From assembly GCA_017469465.1 (NCBI GenBank), contig JAFUGH010000014.1:1-64000 (forward strand): a stretch of DNA of 64,000 bases, written 5' to 3'. Position numbers and translations under genes: made by a program. The DNA is from Clostridia bacterium (GTDB taxonomy: Bacteria; Bacillota; Clostridia; TANB77; UBA1234). The notes below the pieces were generated by a model. The model had not been told where the DNA came from, ran no database searches, and was given only the letters and a program-made list of their open reading frames with translations. Each line of letters starts with the position of its first letter. Within the stretch, counting starts at the first letter, position 1. Below, in pieces: positions 23,101 through 27,406 of the stretch.

Positions 23101-23406
23101 ACAATAGAAGGCGAATCACAAGGCGAAACATATAATAAACGTAATTTATTGGCACCAGTTACAATTATACCAAGTTCACTAGAACAAGAATTTGAGATGA
23201 CTGTAACAATAAGATATAATTCTACTATTATATCTGGAATGAAAGCAGGATTTGGAGCAACTTTAGCAGAAGCAATGGCAAATGCGAGTGAATCAACGGC
23301 CACTTCTTTAGATATAAATAGAAATGGATATGTTTATGCAGAAGGCATTGATAGTGATGGAGAACCAAGAACAGATAGTTTAAAGATAACAAATATAATA
23401 GAATAA
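5200..23406 (+). CDS. Giant prepilin-fronted surface protein with InlB-type B-repeats
   Basis: This 6068-residue protein starts with a prepilin-like segment, NKG|ITLINV plus a hydrophobic helix (residues 24-47). Cleavage would fall after Gly24, and position +5 is Asn instead of Glu. A pilin-like region follows to about residue 165. About 35 Listeria-Bacteroides B-repeats then follow, recognisable by GYTF..WNTKADGTG and LYAQW. Between them sit a LamG-like lectin domain (about nt 7855-8445) and five domains starting with GTQYIDTG-like motifs (near 9.34, 10.44, 12.63, 16.2 and 17.0 kb). Three jelly-roll-like inserts lie near 13.9, 14.9 and 15.45 kb, and a DUF6273-like module near 18.4-18.9 kb. 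Two beta-helix-like regions (21.35-22.0 and 22.3-23.0 kb) precede the C terminus. There is no LPXTG signal and no SLH domain, so anchoring is probably through the N-terminal helix. A role as adhesin or cell-surface fibre is inferred. The start follows AAAGGAG. Confidence 0.9.
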   Translation: MKNLRKLLNLRKEMDNTRRKTNKGITLINVLIMVIVIVILVSVAITGGIGIINHSKNSNEDEEITAIKAAVNRISLQSGTAGILTPAGTPKYGTPATNYFHVEDYDMEDWYIVEKEDLEDMGVTYVEGTYAVNYGTNEVYALSEFTDILDNEGEVVDVNTSAKYTINFLANDPETVLGTMTPQSFIYGVSAKLKANQFTKKGYHFSAWTTNRDGTGEEYLDNQKVINLVEEDGGSLDLYTKWEANPYRVIFYANGGTGDATEQYFTYDIEQNLNGNNFSRTGYSFKEWNTKADGTGTAYADAANVKNLNAANNGATALYAQWNANTYTVKFDPNGGTGTMANQQMTYGQATALTENAFTKEGNSFNGWNTKADGTGARYSDKASVINLASEGETTLYAQWNANSHIITIVNVDGATITKQGNGNYGETITIGAEVKDGYAFESWVVTDKDGNEVTVVNKENTQATFTMPNTDVTVTVSIKAVPYTITYDLNAGTVATENPETYTVRTESFTLNNPTKIGYVFTGWTGSNGSTPQTTVTIEKGTTGNLNYTANYQYGAFTVTFNAGAGVEVTPSSKTVTYGEKYGELPTPTKTGYTLDGWFTSLEGGNKIESTSTVQITSDTTLYAHWKANKYNVIFNYNGGEGSMASQEMTYDKQEALTANAFTRTGYTFKEWNTKANGTGTAYTNKQEVKNLTSENNGVVILYAQWKENQYTVKYDANGGEGSINDQKMTYNHTTALVENTFTKVGCTFASWNTKADGTGTSYANKQEVNNLTTENNGVVTLYAQWKGNNYTVKFDANGGTGSMADQMMVYNQGASLTENTFTRTGYTFDKWTVKADGTGASYTNGQEVSNLTTENNGVVTLYAQWKANKYNVSFDYNGGVNPANVLGKYDASSAENTTTTLKDLSGKNQNGSIMSNAILQNGYIQFDGTSSSWVNLGYMHSDYMTLEATFSIDKLIDGDQVIIGNINAGGVVLYISSSNVIGVEYVIDGIYKRITSNITPEIGKQYHAIVSYDGNVLKLFVNGELVDQLEINGILKEPTNSTVMAIGCNPSRTNAQMAYLNGKVYSAAVYTNDNVTREEVYGTAYGELPTPTRDGYTFDGWYLGETKVESTTAYSSAENVRLVAKWIANNYTVRFDANGGTGTMANQGMTYDQNANLAENTYTREGYLFDGWNTKANGAGISYAAGQEVINLTAENNEEVTLYAQWKENKYTVKFNANGGTGTMADQEMTYNQDTALAENTFTKTGYTFKEWNTKADGTGISYGDKQIVNNISTENSKEVTLYAQWEANTYTIRFDANGGEGTMNDQQTTYDQETTLTENAFTRTGYTFKEWNTKADGTGTSYVDKAAINNFATSGTVTLYAQWTANIYTVNFYANVNSRLPEGYQEIEYLGSTGTQYIDTGVRPSNTLKTKINYTDTTATGSNYVMGSRTGSAGSVIHYGLVGSASGHTLDAYYNSKNPNNLAVRALNHQYEAILEIEYNAEQGYRMHSTLTDITSNNNYETYSPYYAEGLTGTLPTIDVFAINSGNIHPGMRLHSLEFYDGETLIHNFVPAYRISDGVGGLYDLVENQFHTNAKSGSFEIGPNKVTDYEKATQQFTYGESQQLIANPFEITGYTFLHWNTKQDDSGTSYNDQQEVSNLTTVINGEFNLYGIWDINTYTVKFDANNGTGTMNDMHFVYGEAQRLTTNTFTRIGYHFTGWNTKADGTGTKYIDGQEVNNLTEVDEEFVTLYAQWEVNKYSVEYHYILPAEYQQVEYIESTGSQYIDTGVKPTNTLKTEMIYMDTSATGSNYVLGSRTGTAGSIIYYGLVGNSSDLSIGAYYNSTAQNKFPITRVANEKYKMVMDIEHTAQGYRMNTTLEDLTASTSYDVHSSYYANGITDDAPNIMVFAIKDEFKHNGMRLYKLKMYDNGNLIRNFVPCYRKSDNVIGLYDMVNDVFYTNNGEGTFTKGADGENEYKEKKNQVFEYGVAQNLTANTLTKTGYTFAEWTTNPDGTGESYTDGQEVNNLTTQNNGIVDLYAQWEVANYTITYNLNGGTVATENPTTYNALSETFTLNNPTKEGYTFVGWIGSNGITPQTEVTITKGTTGDKNYIANWSANTYVVKFNSNEGTGTMADQAFTYGTAQNLTANTFTREGYTFTGWNTAADGTGTAYDDGASVNNLTAENNGVVNLYAQWKVSIYKITLNNLDATTAGTTEVWYEYNKTKNINGVIAYYYSDEECTTPISNGYYITKPTKTSYIFQGYYTGENGTGTNYVSADGVFINNAYKTMGDKTLYAYWVTDTYKITLDNQDATTAGTTEVWYIYNTIRQVDGVRVYYYSDEECTTPVSDGYYITKPTKTGYTFQGYYTGENGTGTQYVAENGSFINNAYQTMGDKTLYAKWTVNSYTVKFNANNGAGTMEDQAFTYGTAQNLTANTFTREGYTFTGWNTQADGNGTAYTDGQEVNNLTTENNGTVNLYAQWTANTYTVNFIPNRNILPSEYVEVGYLKTDGNQYINLGHTHPISTNTKVEIGAEYGRSWLYGYTAGEGGRYGGTQTSLYTGSANASWTGDEAYHDYVLDHSSGATIDGTVYSLTETPSGSSGTRDIYLFRSLNSTVFVEGKIYYYRQYENDTLVYNLIPCYRVSDNVAGMYDLVSNTFFTNAGTGSFTTGYRAQQFTYDVAQNLTINSYTRAGYTFDKWTVNADGTGTAFTDGQEVNNLTTENNGTVNLYAQWRAAQYVLTIDPMGGVLSKSKGWSSGTIPGTLTKTITYGGTYGNLPSPTKTGYSFVGWFTEENGGEQITSTTTVTRAEDHTLYAHWNANKYTVKFNANEGTGTMADQAFTYGTAQNLTANTFTRTGYTFDKWTVNADGTETAYEDGASVNNLTAENNGVVNLYAQWTANTYHVTYVDENIIEDNQIQTSIADAGDSITYNNGVYTINKASQYTGLYIPASKFEVGKTYALRFQIQKTAGTLQNIGGHAGKTTQKSFTIDGANSVNTYDQPHKGNGNIPNDTNVHTVEFVFTYTGVGGNSATMEVFIQPNRAKTDSVTVNISKIALYEVEHEATYTYGQALGTLPTKTKTGYMLDGWYTEPNGGTKVTEETTVGTHDVVYYAHWNTNQYSVKFNANNGTGIMADQEFTYGTAQNLIANSFTRAGYTFAGWNTQADGNGTAYADGASVNNLTAENNGVVNLYAQWTAQSYTVTFDPGDGASVNTTSKTVTFDSAYGELPTPTKEGYTFDGWYDYIDAGDFSIAAKNTGEDSDKFQYKIVGTVHSGVKYTVTMDSARVTEGTATQFSVIVYDFGGVGSVVNLKKNFGENLRFDVNVPAGYEDKELKLLIYSGPAGSTRGVGTEFENVVAWSNDTNAFTENTVVFMPFDHTLKARWTGIDYNVTFDPNGGTVNPTSKTVTYGSAYGELPTPTKEGYTFEGWAGKNLLDYEEVLDINNGTVTQVELNGVQTLSWMNNATGVDAFIMKGAFKENTQYTISGRFASSKENRQIRFYYTDGTTSYVMEQDGSYTPNTFANFSATSSANKTLDHIGGLYHTSERMYLEIDSLQIEEGTLATAYEPFGIRTADTIVSVADNHKLNALWSANKYSVRFNANGGTGTMADQAFTYNKAQNLTANTFTRTGYTFDKWTANADGTGTAYTDGQQVNNLTTISGDVINLYAQWVAHEYDVYFSPNRAILPSGYTELDYIESTGTQHIITDFVPDNATGISIRLAPKELTANDQVFFGTGNTESAGYWFGSRENGYYRWNTLYSGANGKTSYVTLNVDRIDEIRMNYKNNRRLELNGTSYYQGLPTLEEKTLPFAIFGYNNDINNEVTLNAKMRFYGMEVTQGSSLAAHYVPCYRNSDGKAGVYDIVGNTFYTNQGTGEFIKGYVTQHFVYGTEQNLIENTYTSGGQDFIGWNDIPNGTGTQYEDGQVVSNLSAVSGDTVVLYAQWTSSKMIINMYPNRLAPGYIELDYIEGTGTQYITTDVIPTNTTGAQLKMVNKGSASNLVYFGCGTAENDGFWIGNSSNRFYARFDTLFSNGNGNMLVTPTISNNVNYTFELNYLNDRTIKRNETTFVNNLPTLSSKTSPITIFGYYNPNDDLVHLPGKYQLYEFRISEGSEIIRNYVPCYRMADGIVGLYETMNGVFYPSEGTDVFIPGNEIKTTQEIYYEHSDNLVANTYTKDGVTFINWNTESDGSGTTYTDGQLINYTNPSSEVVNLYAQWAGDSVITINAGHGISAVSLDGWTNAGTSSMSKTVSGNTTIDLSTITLTYKNGYEGAGYTLTSGNGTITGSNYTVGSEDAVITVEATGLVTPAAPTVSGGTTKVYGQSPIVLSGTTATSYDSDVTLYYSFGYSTEYMGTPDNWTSASSSNNHSIPTDFRGTRFYYGKVYASDGTLTSSVSNQSQKAYVTVANARVNFNPSSGVLDGSDKRYVSYDSLNIYTAHNSSDAIPLVREVIPNLSSYSVEDEVEVGGQLFYIMNIDGDQVTLISKDSIGYGQYSASAYWSNYPDVVNGVQRPYVYDSNAMVYSNVNNFANQIASAVGANVSGRLISYEEANALSVAKRSLSGKSYWTGCVSTGSSMVVAKSDGTFGSNVIYSGSYIRAVITFNNKVYALPTASREGYNFNGWWSASNGGIQVVDANRNVLLNKSPWTNANGFIRTTATDSASVNMLYAHWTPITYTITYNLDDGTVSGTNPTSYSIESSAINLIAPTKTGYTFAGWTGSNGSTPQTEVTIPAGSTGDRTYTANWTVNTYRVTLNPNEGIVSPTYIDVTYGGTYEGLPTPMRTGYSFNGWYTELNDGTQVNAEDTVTITSNQTLYAHWTPNEYTITLNNQSATNAGTAQIYETYETKFSLTSGGAEMTTSTNAINVPTRTGYAFEGYYTERNGAGTQIIDANGFITAGASTTLFNENGTLYAKWRDVTNPSLTLSKETSQDGFEDWELSGGAFIDDNGTLHLQDSTSVAKSRYYQAEEPWYVTYDAYVTTVIPDKSNGGSYFKSEYYNSELTKINNKANQASNEWKNTSLALNVWTNLDFSSIANNNKLYGGNIKYITLQLEENTTYSKNPERIKNLKVHGQLWSSFYDIKVTASDSESGVKTIKYALGDRSADYFETDGIVVTENIIRVTENGIYTVCVEDKAGNKTIQTIAINKIDKTAPTSTAPTYTNTANSITVTNGQVDNESGLLKVEYAIKQAGGEYGAWQSSNVFSGLRSSTTYSIKTRATNNANLKTESQEASVTTDTIEYTITLDNQGATTPGTETIYEIYENRYSLTSGGTAMTPSTNPITKPEKTGSRFTGYYTEPDGAGTQIIDANGHITAVASNTQFESNSTIYANWSVNTWLVTFDARGGITSEPTRIVSYGSELGTLPTVEYVNHIFKGWYTAPTEGTQISASTIITENETYYAQWEDAIAEINGTYYASLTNALATVTTDTPTTIRLVNDTSEIITISGDQNITFDFGTYTLSNNGASTVIENFGNLTFITGNITSNTTVAAIINRSEATLQITGGRIETTGTSHAVYNDGGTVDISGGYISATAKVESSNKRGTVQNQSGTMTITGGTIVSPYKVAPSGGHTTGYAVTNKGGTMTIGIKEGQVDTTSPNISGEQYGINNEVAINLYDGNIKGKTGGLSSYQSNRISDKETNYSVKHYKVGLYDCVFFVMKHTATFDPNGGKLDTTKITKEERQPLGTLPLPTYPGHSFVGWFTSKTGGTQITSDTLMGNDDVTYYAHWEVSPPAVVDGQEYSTIQEAINSGTNVEIDVIADSCEQLVIARGQDVTINLDGHTVSNTIIDGKAVGIVQNNGTLTIIGGVFDSTRASASAIDNNPGGVLVIDGLRIVAKGTDNNSSNKQAVYNDNARCTIKGNTYLESKASDAYKDKWNNLVPRSTVHNINGGTMIIESGTIINKLPRTTTSANQNAAIANGPNSTLIIGIKDGSYNQESPTCIGKKYGVYNTGTVFNYYDGTFSGTTAAIYGTEPNEIEDYHDLEETTEVITIEGESQGETYNKRNLLAPVTIIPSSLEQEFEMTVTIRYNSTIISGMKAGFGATLAEAMANASESTATSLDINRNGYVYAEGIDSDGEPRTDSLKITNIIE
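11740..12357 (+). repeat. Tandem duplicate inside the giant gene
   Basis: Two consecutive units of about 103 residues encode nearly the same sequence: YKITL.N.DATTAGTTEVWY, then YYYSDEECTTP and GYYITKPTKT, ending in MGDKTLYA. Many stretches of the DNA are identical. Two more distant members of the same unit occur near 19.6 and 20.85 kb. This is recent internal amplification and a place where short-read assembly could collapse or expand. Confidence 0.85.
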
Positions 23407-23431
23407 GTCTGAATGAAAGAGGGATGGTTTT

Positions 23432-23953
23432 ATGAAGATTAAAGTAGAAAAGAAAGAATTAATATTATTAGTTGTAATTATCATAGTTGTTACTATTGTA
23501 GGCGCTGTATTATATATTAATTCTAAGAAAAATAGTTCTAACATAAGAGAAGGAGAGTATACTATAAATCATTCCTCTACAGAAGTTATGAAAAATCAAG
23601 CACCATTAATAGATATGAATAATACAGAAAATGTTAAAATACAAAATGGTGAAAAAGTAAATTCATCTGAATATTTGAGGAAAGATAAAGAGTTATTTGG
23701 ACTTAAAATAACCAATATAAGGTTATACACAAAAAATGGATTAAGCAATTTTAATGCAACAGTAGAAAATACCACTGAAGAAGACTTCGAAGGGAGAATT
23801 GTGAATCTTATATTTAAAAAGAATGACGGCTCAATTTTAACAAATGTCGAGGCAGTGATTCCGTCAATAAAAGCCAAAGGTTCAACTACAATAAATGCTT
23901 CAACAACAGAAGACATTACAAATGCTCTTGATGTTGAAATTGAATTCAATTAA
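23432..23953 (+). CDS. Small membrane-anchored extracellular protein, paralogue 1
   Basis: The 173-residue protein has one N-terminal transmembrane helix (about residues 9-28), a short linker, and the motif KNQAPLIDMNNTENVKIQNGEK. A beta-rich domain of about 85 residues follows (GLKITNIRLYTKNGLSNFNATVEN, then AVIPSIKAKGSTTINASTT). The domain resembles FxLYD-type beta-sandwiches, but I do not assign it firmly. It begins 25 bases after the giant surface gene, with GAGGGATGG as ribosome site and no terminator between, so it is probably co-transcribed with it. It is clearly paralogous to the next gene. A role in presenting or stabilising the giant protein is only a guess. Confidence 0.8.
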   Translation: MKIKVEKKELILLVVIIIVVTIVGAVLYINSKKNSSNIREGEYTINHSSTEVMKNQAPLIDMNNTENVKIQNGEKVNSSEYLRKDKELFGLKITNIRLYTKNGLSNFNATVENTTEEDFEGRIVNLIFKKNDGSILTNVEAVIPSIKAKGSTTINASTTEDITNALDVEIEFN

Positions 23954-23954
23954 A

Positions 23955-24022
23955 TCCTCATGGGGACGGAGGAGTTTAGGGAATATATAAACTCATCCCT
24001 ACGGGGACGGAGGCATTTAGAA
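23955..24022. repeat. Paired GGGGACGGAGG REP-like repeats
   Basis: ATGGGGACGGAGGAGTTTAG and ACGGGGACGGAGGCATTTAG occur as direct repeats about 41 bases apart, in the gap between the two paralogues. The core matches the inverted repeat at the left edge of the window. Confidence 0.65.
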
Positions 24023-24192
24023 AATAAATTTTATCAATGAGTACATTAGTACAATGCATTTGTGAATCCGATTTTGTGATGAAGGTAGATTAAAATATAA
24101 AATATCTAAGAAAAGAATAGATACTTAATCGAATTATGATATAATATTGAAAAGCAATACAAAGAAAATTACAAGATGAAAGGATAATTAAT

Positions 24193-24753
24193 ATGGATAA
24201 GAAAAAATTGGGTATAATTATAGCGATAATTTTAGTAATCTTAATAATTGCTATTGCTGTTGGAGTAGGTATCTATTTGAATAAAAAAAGCAAGGACAAT
24301 ACACAATCTTCTAACAATACAACGGAAAATCAAGTGGAAGAATTAAATTCAGCAAACATGGCAGATCAAGCTCCTCTAATTGATATGACGAATACTCAAA
24401 ATGTGAAAATTTCTAATGGCGAGAAAATAAACATTTCTTCTAAAGTAGCGGAAGAAAAAGAAATAGCTGGACTAAAAATTACCAATATTAAATTACAAAC
24501 TGATAAAGGCATCAGTACGTTTACAGCTATTGTTAAAAACATTTCTGAAACTGATTTTGTAGGAGGAACTTTTGAATTAAATTTTCTAAAAGGTGATAGT
24601 TCTACTCTAGAAAGATTAGAAACATTTATTCCAGCAATTAAAGTAGGAAAGACAACTACTATAAATGCTTCTACTACAGCAGATATAGTTAATGCAAGTG
24701 ATGTTATCATATCTTCCTACGTGACGGAGGTAAAAAAGGATAATTTTTCTTGA
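24193..24753 (+). CDS. Small membrane-anchored extracellular protein, paralogue 2
   Basis: The 186-residue protein is built like its neighbour at 23.4 kb. It has an N-terminal transmembrane helix (about residues 6-28), a Ser/Asn-rich linker, the motif ADQAPLIDMTNTQNVKISNGEK, and a beta-rich domain (AGLKITNIKLQTDKGISTFTAIVKN, then TFIPAIKVGKTTTINASTT). The shared APLIDM and TTTINASTT motifs show a duplication. A TATAAT box at 24140-24145 suggests its own promoter, unlike the first copy. The function is unknown; both copies face outward and sit next to the giant repeat protein. Confidence 0.8.
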   Translation: MDKKKLGIIIAIILVILIIAIAVGVGIYLNKKSKDNTQSSNNTTENQVEELNSANMADQAPLIDMTNTQNVKISNGEKINISSKVAEEKEIAGLKITNIKLQTDKGISTFTAIVKNISETDFVGGTFELNFLKGDSSTLERLETFIPAIKVGKTTTINASTTADIVNASDVIISSYVTEVKKDNFS

Positions 24754-24839
24754 AATTGTTTATGATTTGTGATATACTACAAAACAATGAAATATTTGAA
24801 AGACCTTTTCAATTAAGAAGGATGAAGGAGGTTACGATT

Positions 24840-24977
24840 ATGAATAATCCTACTCGAGACACCATTGATCCCATGTGGCAGGACTACGACGAGGAGACGG
24901 ATACCATCACCGATAACAAAACTGGCAAGAAGTACACTGGAGATGGTGAACTCATAGACACCTACTTTGGAGAATAA
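24840..24977 (+). CDS. 45-residue acidic protein of unknown function
   Basis: A short ORF starts with ATG preceded by GAAGGAGG at ideal distance and ends just before an intrinsic terminator. The protein is acidic and reads MNNPTRDTIDPMWQDYDEETDTI and so on, with a GKKYTGDGELID tail. Its base composition is much more GC-rich than its neighbours, with codons such as CTC, GAC and ACC. A longer reading from a TTG at 24750 exists in frame but lacks a ribosome site. I do not recognise it; it may be a small structural or regulatory peptide. Confidence 0.55.
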   Translation: MNNPTRDTIDPMWQDYDEETDTITDNKTGKKYTGDGELIDTYFGE

Positions 24978-24986
24978 CCCAAAAGA

Positions 24987-25018
24987 AGGACCCTGGCATT
25001 TTTTGCTAGGGCCTTTTT
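24987..25018 (+). terminator. Intrinsic terminator after the 45-residue gene
   Basis: AGGACCCTGGC and GCTAGGGCCT pair across a T-rich loop, followed by TTTTT. Confidence 0.85.
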
Positions 25019-25271
25019 GTGGGAATGGACTTCTTTTTGACAAAAGTTTTTTTAAAAGAGGAGGAGCAGTGGCTTGGCGTTAGTGACTTTTTGAGGATAA
25101 AAAAGTCGTAAGCCTAAAAAACTTGCGACTCTTGGTTGGGGGGAAGACTGTGATTCGCTTCGTTCATATGCATAGGTTCGACTAAGCCAATTAAGCTTCG
25201 CTGACGCTTGCTTTCTTGGAGTCTCACACATCTCACCTACGGTTCTCGTACTGCCAAAATGCAAAAATAAA
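25019..25271. other. GC-richer non-coding block beside the tRNA remnant
   Basis: No convincing gene is seen here. The minus strand is open across much of it, but the encoded peptide has no ribosome site and no recognisable features. Phrases such as GCTTCGCTGACGCTTGC are GC-rich compared with the surroundings, suggesting a different origin. It adjoins the outer side of the truncated tRNA copy. Confidence 0.5.
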
Positions 25272-25307
25272 AACAACCATGCTGATGCATGGTTGCTTTT
25301 ATTTTTT
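25272..25307. terminator. Bidirectional hairpin beside the tRNA remnant
   Basis: CAACCATGC and GCATGGTTG form a perfect stem with a TGAT loop. It is flanked by A-rich DNA on the left and a T-run on the right, so it can terminate in both directions. It occupies the same position relative to the truncated tRNA copy as the hairpin at 27361-27399 does to the intact tRNA. Confidence 0.75.
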
Positions 25308-25345
25308 TGGTTGCGGGGGTAAGACTCGAACTTACGACCTTCGGG
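25308..25345 (-). repeat. Truncated 3' copy of a tRNA gene (putative attachment site)
   Basis: On the minus strand this is the 3' third of a tRNA: GGTCGTAAG, then TTCGAGT, CTTAC and CCCCGCAACCA. It matches the 3' end of the intact tRNA-fMet at 27407-27482 except for four bases. Those four form two exchanged base pairs in the T stem, so pairing is kept. No 5' two thirds are present. It is interpreted as one attachment site of a tRNA-targeted element. Confidence 0.75.
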
Positions 25346-25477
25346 GCTTTCAACATGAGGCTTCCGTATTTTCTGCATTTTTCGTATCTTCTGTATGTGC
25401 TGTCACGTCTGCATTACACGGCCACCATAAATTTCGGTTTATTTTATATTTTCTGTATTTTCCACCTTTTTTATATA

Positions 25478-25497
25478 TTTGACTGACATTTGACTGA
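25478..25497. repeat. Paired TTTGACTGA repeats, left end of small island
   Basis: TTTGACTGA occurs twice with an 11-base period (25478-25486 and 25489-25497). The same pair with the same spacing occurs at 27307-27326, near the other putative attachment site. One-helical-turn spacing near both ends fits arm-type integrase binding sites. Confidence 0.6.
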
Positions 25498-25500
25498 TAT

Positions 25501-27120
25501 TTATTTCTTTGAATTCAGTACTTCAATAAGCTTATTTTTTAATATATTGTCTTTATTATAATAATCTTCTATATAATATCTACATTTATTCTTCATTTTG
25601 CTTTTAAGCATTACTTTTACACTAGTCGATTCATCTATTAAACCATTTATTTTATTTAGTATTTCATTCAAACTATATGATATATGAGTTGCTAATGTGA
25701 AATCATTAATTCCATTTTGCACTTCCATCGTTGTAGAAATATAGTCTGGATATCTTTTAACATTAAATGGTGTTTTTCTAAATTTATATGTATCTCCAAA
25801 ATCACATTCAAAATAAGGCTCATTTTTATCTACTTTATTTGTATAGGTATTGATAAATATATTTTTTTGCTCAATTATCTTAGAATCTTTATTCAATTTA
25901 TAATCGATTTTTGTAATACAATAGTCAATCCAATCTGATAATCCATGGTTTGAAAACTCTATATTCATCATTAATTCATTATCATGCATCTCTCCAAATG
26001 TAATATCTTCATATTTATCTTTCAATGGAAAAGAATTATAATCTTTTTTAGGAAGTAGTCTCATCCTATCATCAACTTGCCTTACATTTTCATTATTATA
26101 TATTTCATTTTTAGTTATATGCATCATCTTTATAACATCTAAATACTTCTTTCGCCAAATAACAAATCCCGTATCACCATTCAAAATGTTAACAATACTT
26201 TCATTTATTTTTTTTCTTTTAAAGTATACATTTATTTCTTTTATTTGATTTTCATTCTGAAAAATAAGTGTTTCTTTAATTTCTTTTAGCTTTTGGTTAA
26301 TGCCAATTTGATTTTTAGCGCAATATTCTTTTAGGATTTCAAGGAACTTTTTATCAAATTCTATTTCTAGATTTTCTTTTTTCAAGTTTAATTCTTGTTG
26401 CTCTTTCCTAAGTTTAACTAACTTAATATCGTTATCCTTGAATCTGTTTTCATCATAATATCTGTTTCTTAATATCTCTTTTAATTTTTTTAAATCATCA
26501 CAGTCTGTACTAAAACTTTCTTTATTGAAACAATGGTAATAATTAAACTTTGTATATCCAAATCCCCAATATTTAGAAAAATTCGTACATTCTTCTAATT
26601 CACATTCTTGGATTTTAATGCTATCAGTTTGTTTGTTACGCTCTATTACAGAGTTAATTTGATTAAAACCTAAAAATGCAGGTAGATATTTAGATATATA
26701 TAATTGTTCCTTTTGTTCTAGAATCTCTTGAATATTACTAACTTGAGCGCTTACTGTTTCTAAAACAACCATATGGAAGTCTTTTAATGTACAATTATGA
26801 TTTACCATATACTCAAACATTTTACAGGCTTTATAAGATCCATCATAAAATCCTTTTAACAAATATAACTTGTAGTAGTCATATTCCAGACGATTCAAAG
26901 CCATTAATTCTTGTAAATGTTCTTTGTATCTTTTTTGAAAGCATCTTTTATCTCCGCTTCCTGTTTGTCCAATATAAAATGGTATTATTCTTTCATCATC
27001 AAAATTATCGATATAAATCATATATATTCCAATGTCTTCATTATTTGTGTGATTATTAACTTCCTTAACATCTGTACTATGTATTAAAAATAGTATTTCA
27101 TTCCTTATTCTTTCAAACAT
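25501..27120 (-). CDS. GIY-YIG nuclease-domain protein, island cargo
   Basis: The 539-residue protein has an N-terminal GIY-YIG endonuclease domain: GIY at residues 31-33, FYIGQT at 48-53, an Arg at about 64 and His at 68, with a conserved Glu region later. A coiled coil near residues 215-260 (LRKEQQELNLKKENLEIEFDKK) and a long C-terminal part of unknown family follow. The ATG at 27120 is chosen over the in-frame GTG at 27132 because the GGAGGT between them is its ribosome site. The gene is the only one between an intact tRNA and a truncated tRNA copy. The protein may be a homing-type nuclease or an anti-phage effector; the sequence does not decide. Confidence 0.82.
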   Translation of the reverse strand: MFERIRNEILFLIHSTDVKEVNNHTNNEDIGIYMIYIDNFDDERIIPFYIGQTGSGDKRCFQKRYKEHLQELMALNRLEYDYYKLYLLKGFYDGSYKACKMFEYMVNHNCTLKDFHMVVLETVSAQVSNIQEILEQKEQLYISKYLPAFLGFNQINSVIERNKQTDSIKIQECELEECTNFSKYWGFGYTKFNYYHCFNKESFSTDCDDLKKLKEILRNRYYDENRFKDNDIKLVKLRKEQQELNLKKENLEIEFDKKFLEILKEYCAKNQIGINQKLKEIKETLIFQNENQIKEINVYFKRKKINESIVNILNGDTGFVIWRKKYLDVIKMMHITKNEIYNNENVRQVDDRMRLLPKKDYNSFPLKDKYEDITFGEMHDNELMMNIEFSNHGLSDWIDYCITKIDYKLNKDSKIIEQKNIFINTYTNKVDKNEPYFECDFGDTYKFRKTPFNVKRYPDYISTTMEVQNGINDFTLATHISYSLNEILNKINGLIDESTSVKVMLKSKMKNKCRYYIEDYYNKDNILKNKLIEVLNSKK

Positions 27121-27160
27121 TCGTACCTCCACATTGTATTTATTAATAAAGATTTTTCAT

Positions 27161-27191
27161 GAGCCTGTAACCCGAAAGGTCGTAAGTTCGA
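27161..27191 (+). repeat. tRNA-like fragment in opposite orientation
   Basis: GAGCCTGTAACCCGAAAGG then TCGTAAGTTCGA resembles the anticodon arm and the 5' half of the T arm of a tRNA, on the plus strand. Its GTAAG T-stem strand matches the truncated copy at 25308-25345 rather than the intact tRNA. It lies just upstream of the nuclease gene and may be part of an older attachment site or its promoter region. Confidence 0.5.
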
Positions 27192-27306
27192 CATTTCCTT
27201 GAAACTATATAAAAACTAACATTTTTATTTTTTTAACTCATAAATTTTCAAGAAAAATTCTTTCTATTTTTTCTTCATTTTCTATATTTCCGACCTTTTT
27301 TATTAT

Positions 27307-27326
27307 TTTGACTGATATTTGACTGA
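27307..27326. repeat. Paired TTTGACTGA repeats, right end of small island
   Basis: TTTGACTGA is repeated with an 11-base period and sits about 80 bases inside the intact tRNA end. It matches the pair at 25478-25497. The preceding T-rich DNA (CGACCTTTTTTAT) is also similar to that at 25462 (CCACCTTTTTTAT), so the shared end segment is about 40 bases. Confidence 0.6.
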
Positions 27327-27360
27327 TAAATCCACTAAAAGTGGAGCATTTTTTGAAAGC

Positions 27361-27399
27361 ATTGAAGCCCTGCAGACTTTATGGCTGTAGGGCTTCATA
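27361..27399. terminator. Hairpin downstream of tRNA-fMet
   Basis: ATTGAAGCCCTGCAG and CTGTAGGGCTTCAT form a long stem directly after the tRNA 3' end on the minus strand. The T-run is clearer in plus orientation (ATATTTCTTTT), so termination in either direction is possible. Confidence 0.6.
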
Positions 27400-27406
27400 T
27401 TTCTTT

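Noticed and set aside
24750-24839. In-frame extension of the 45-residue gene to a TTG
   Set aside because: There is no ribosome site for the TTG, while GAAGGAGG lies just before the ATG at 24840.
25052-25378. 108-codon minus-strand ORF next to the tRNA remnant
   Set aside because: It runs through the hairpin and the truncated tRNA copy, lacks a ribosome site and has no plausible protein features. It is an open frame in non-coding DNA.
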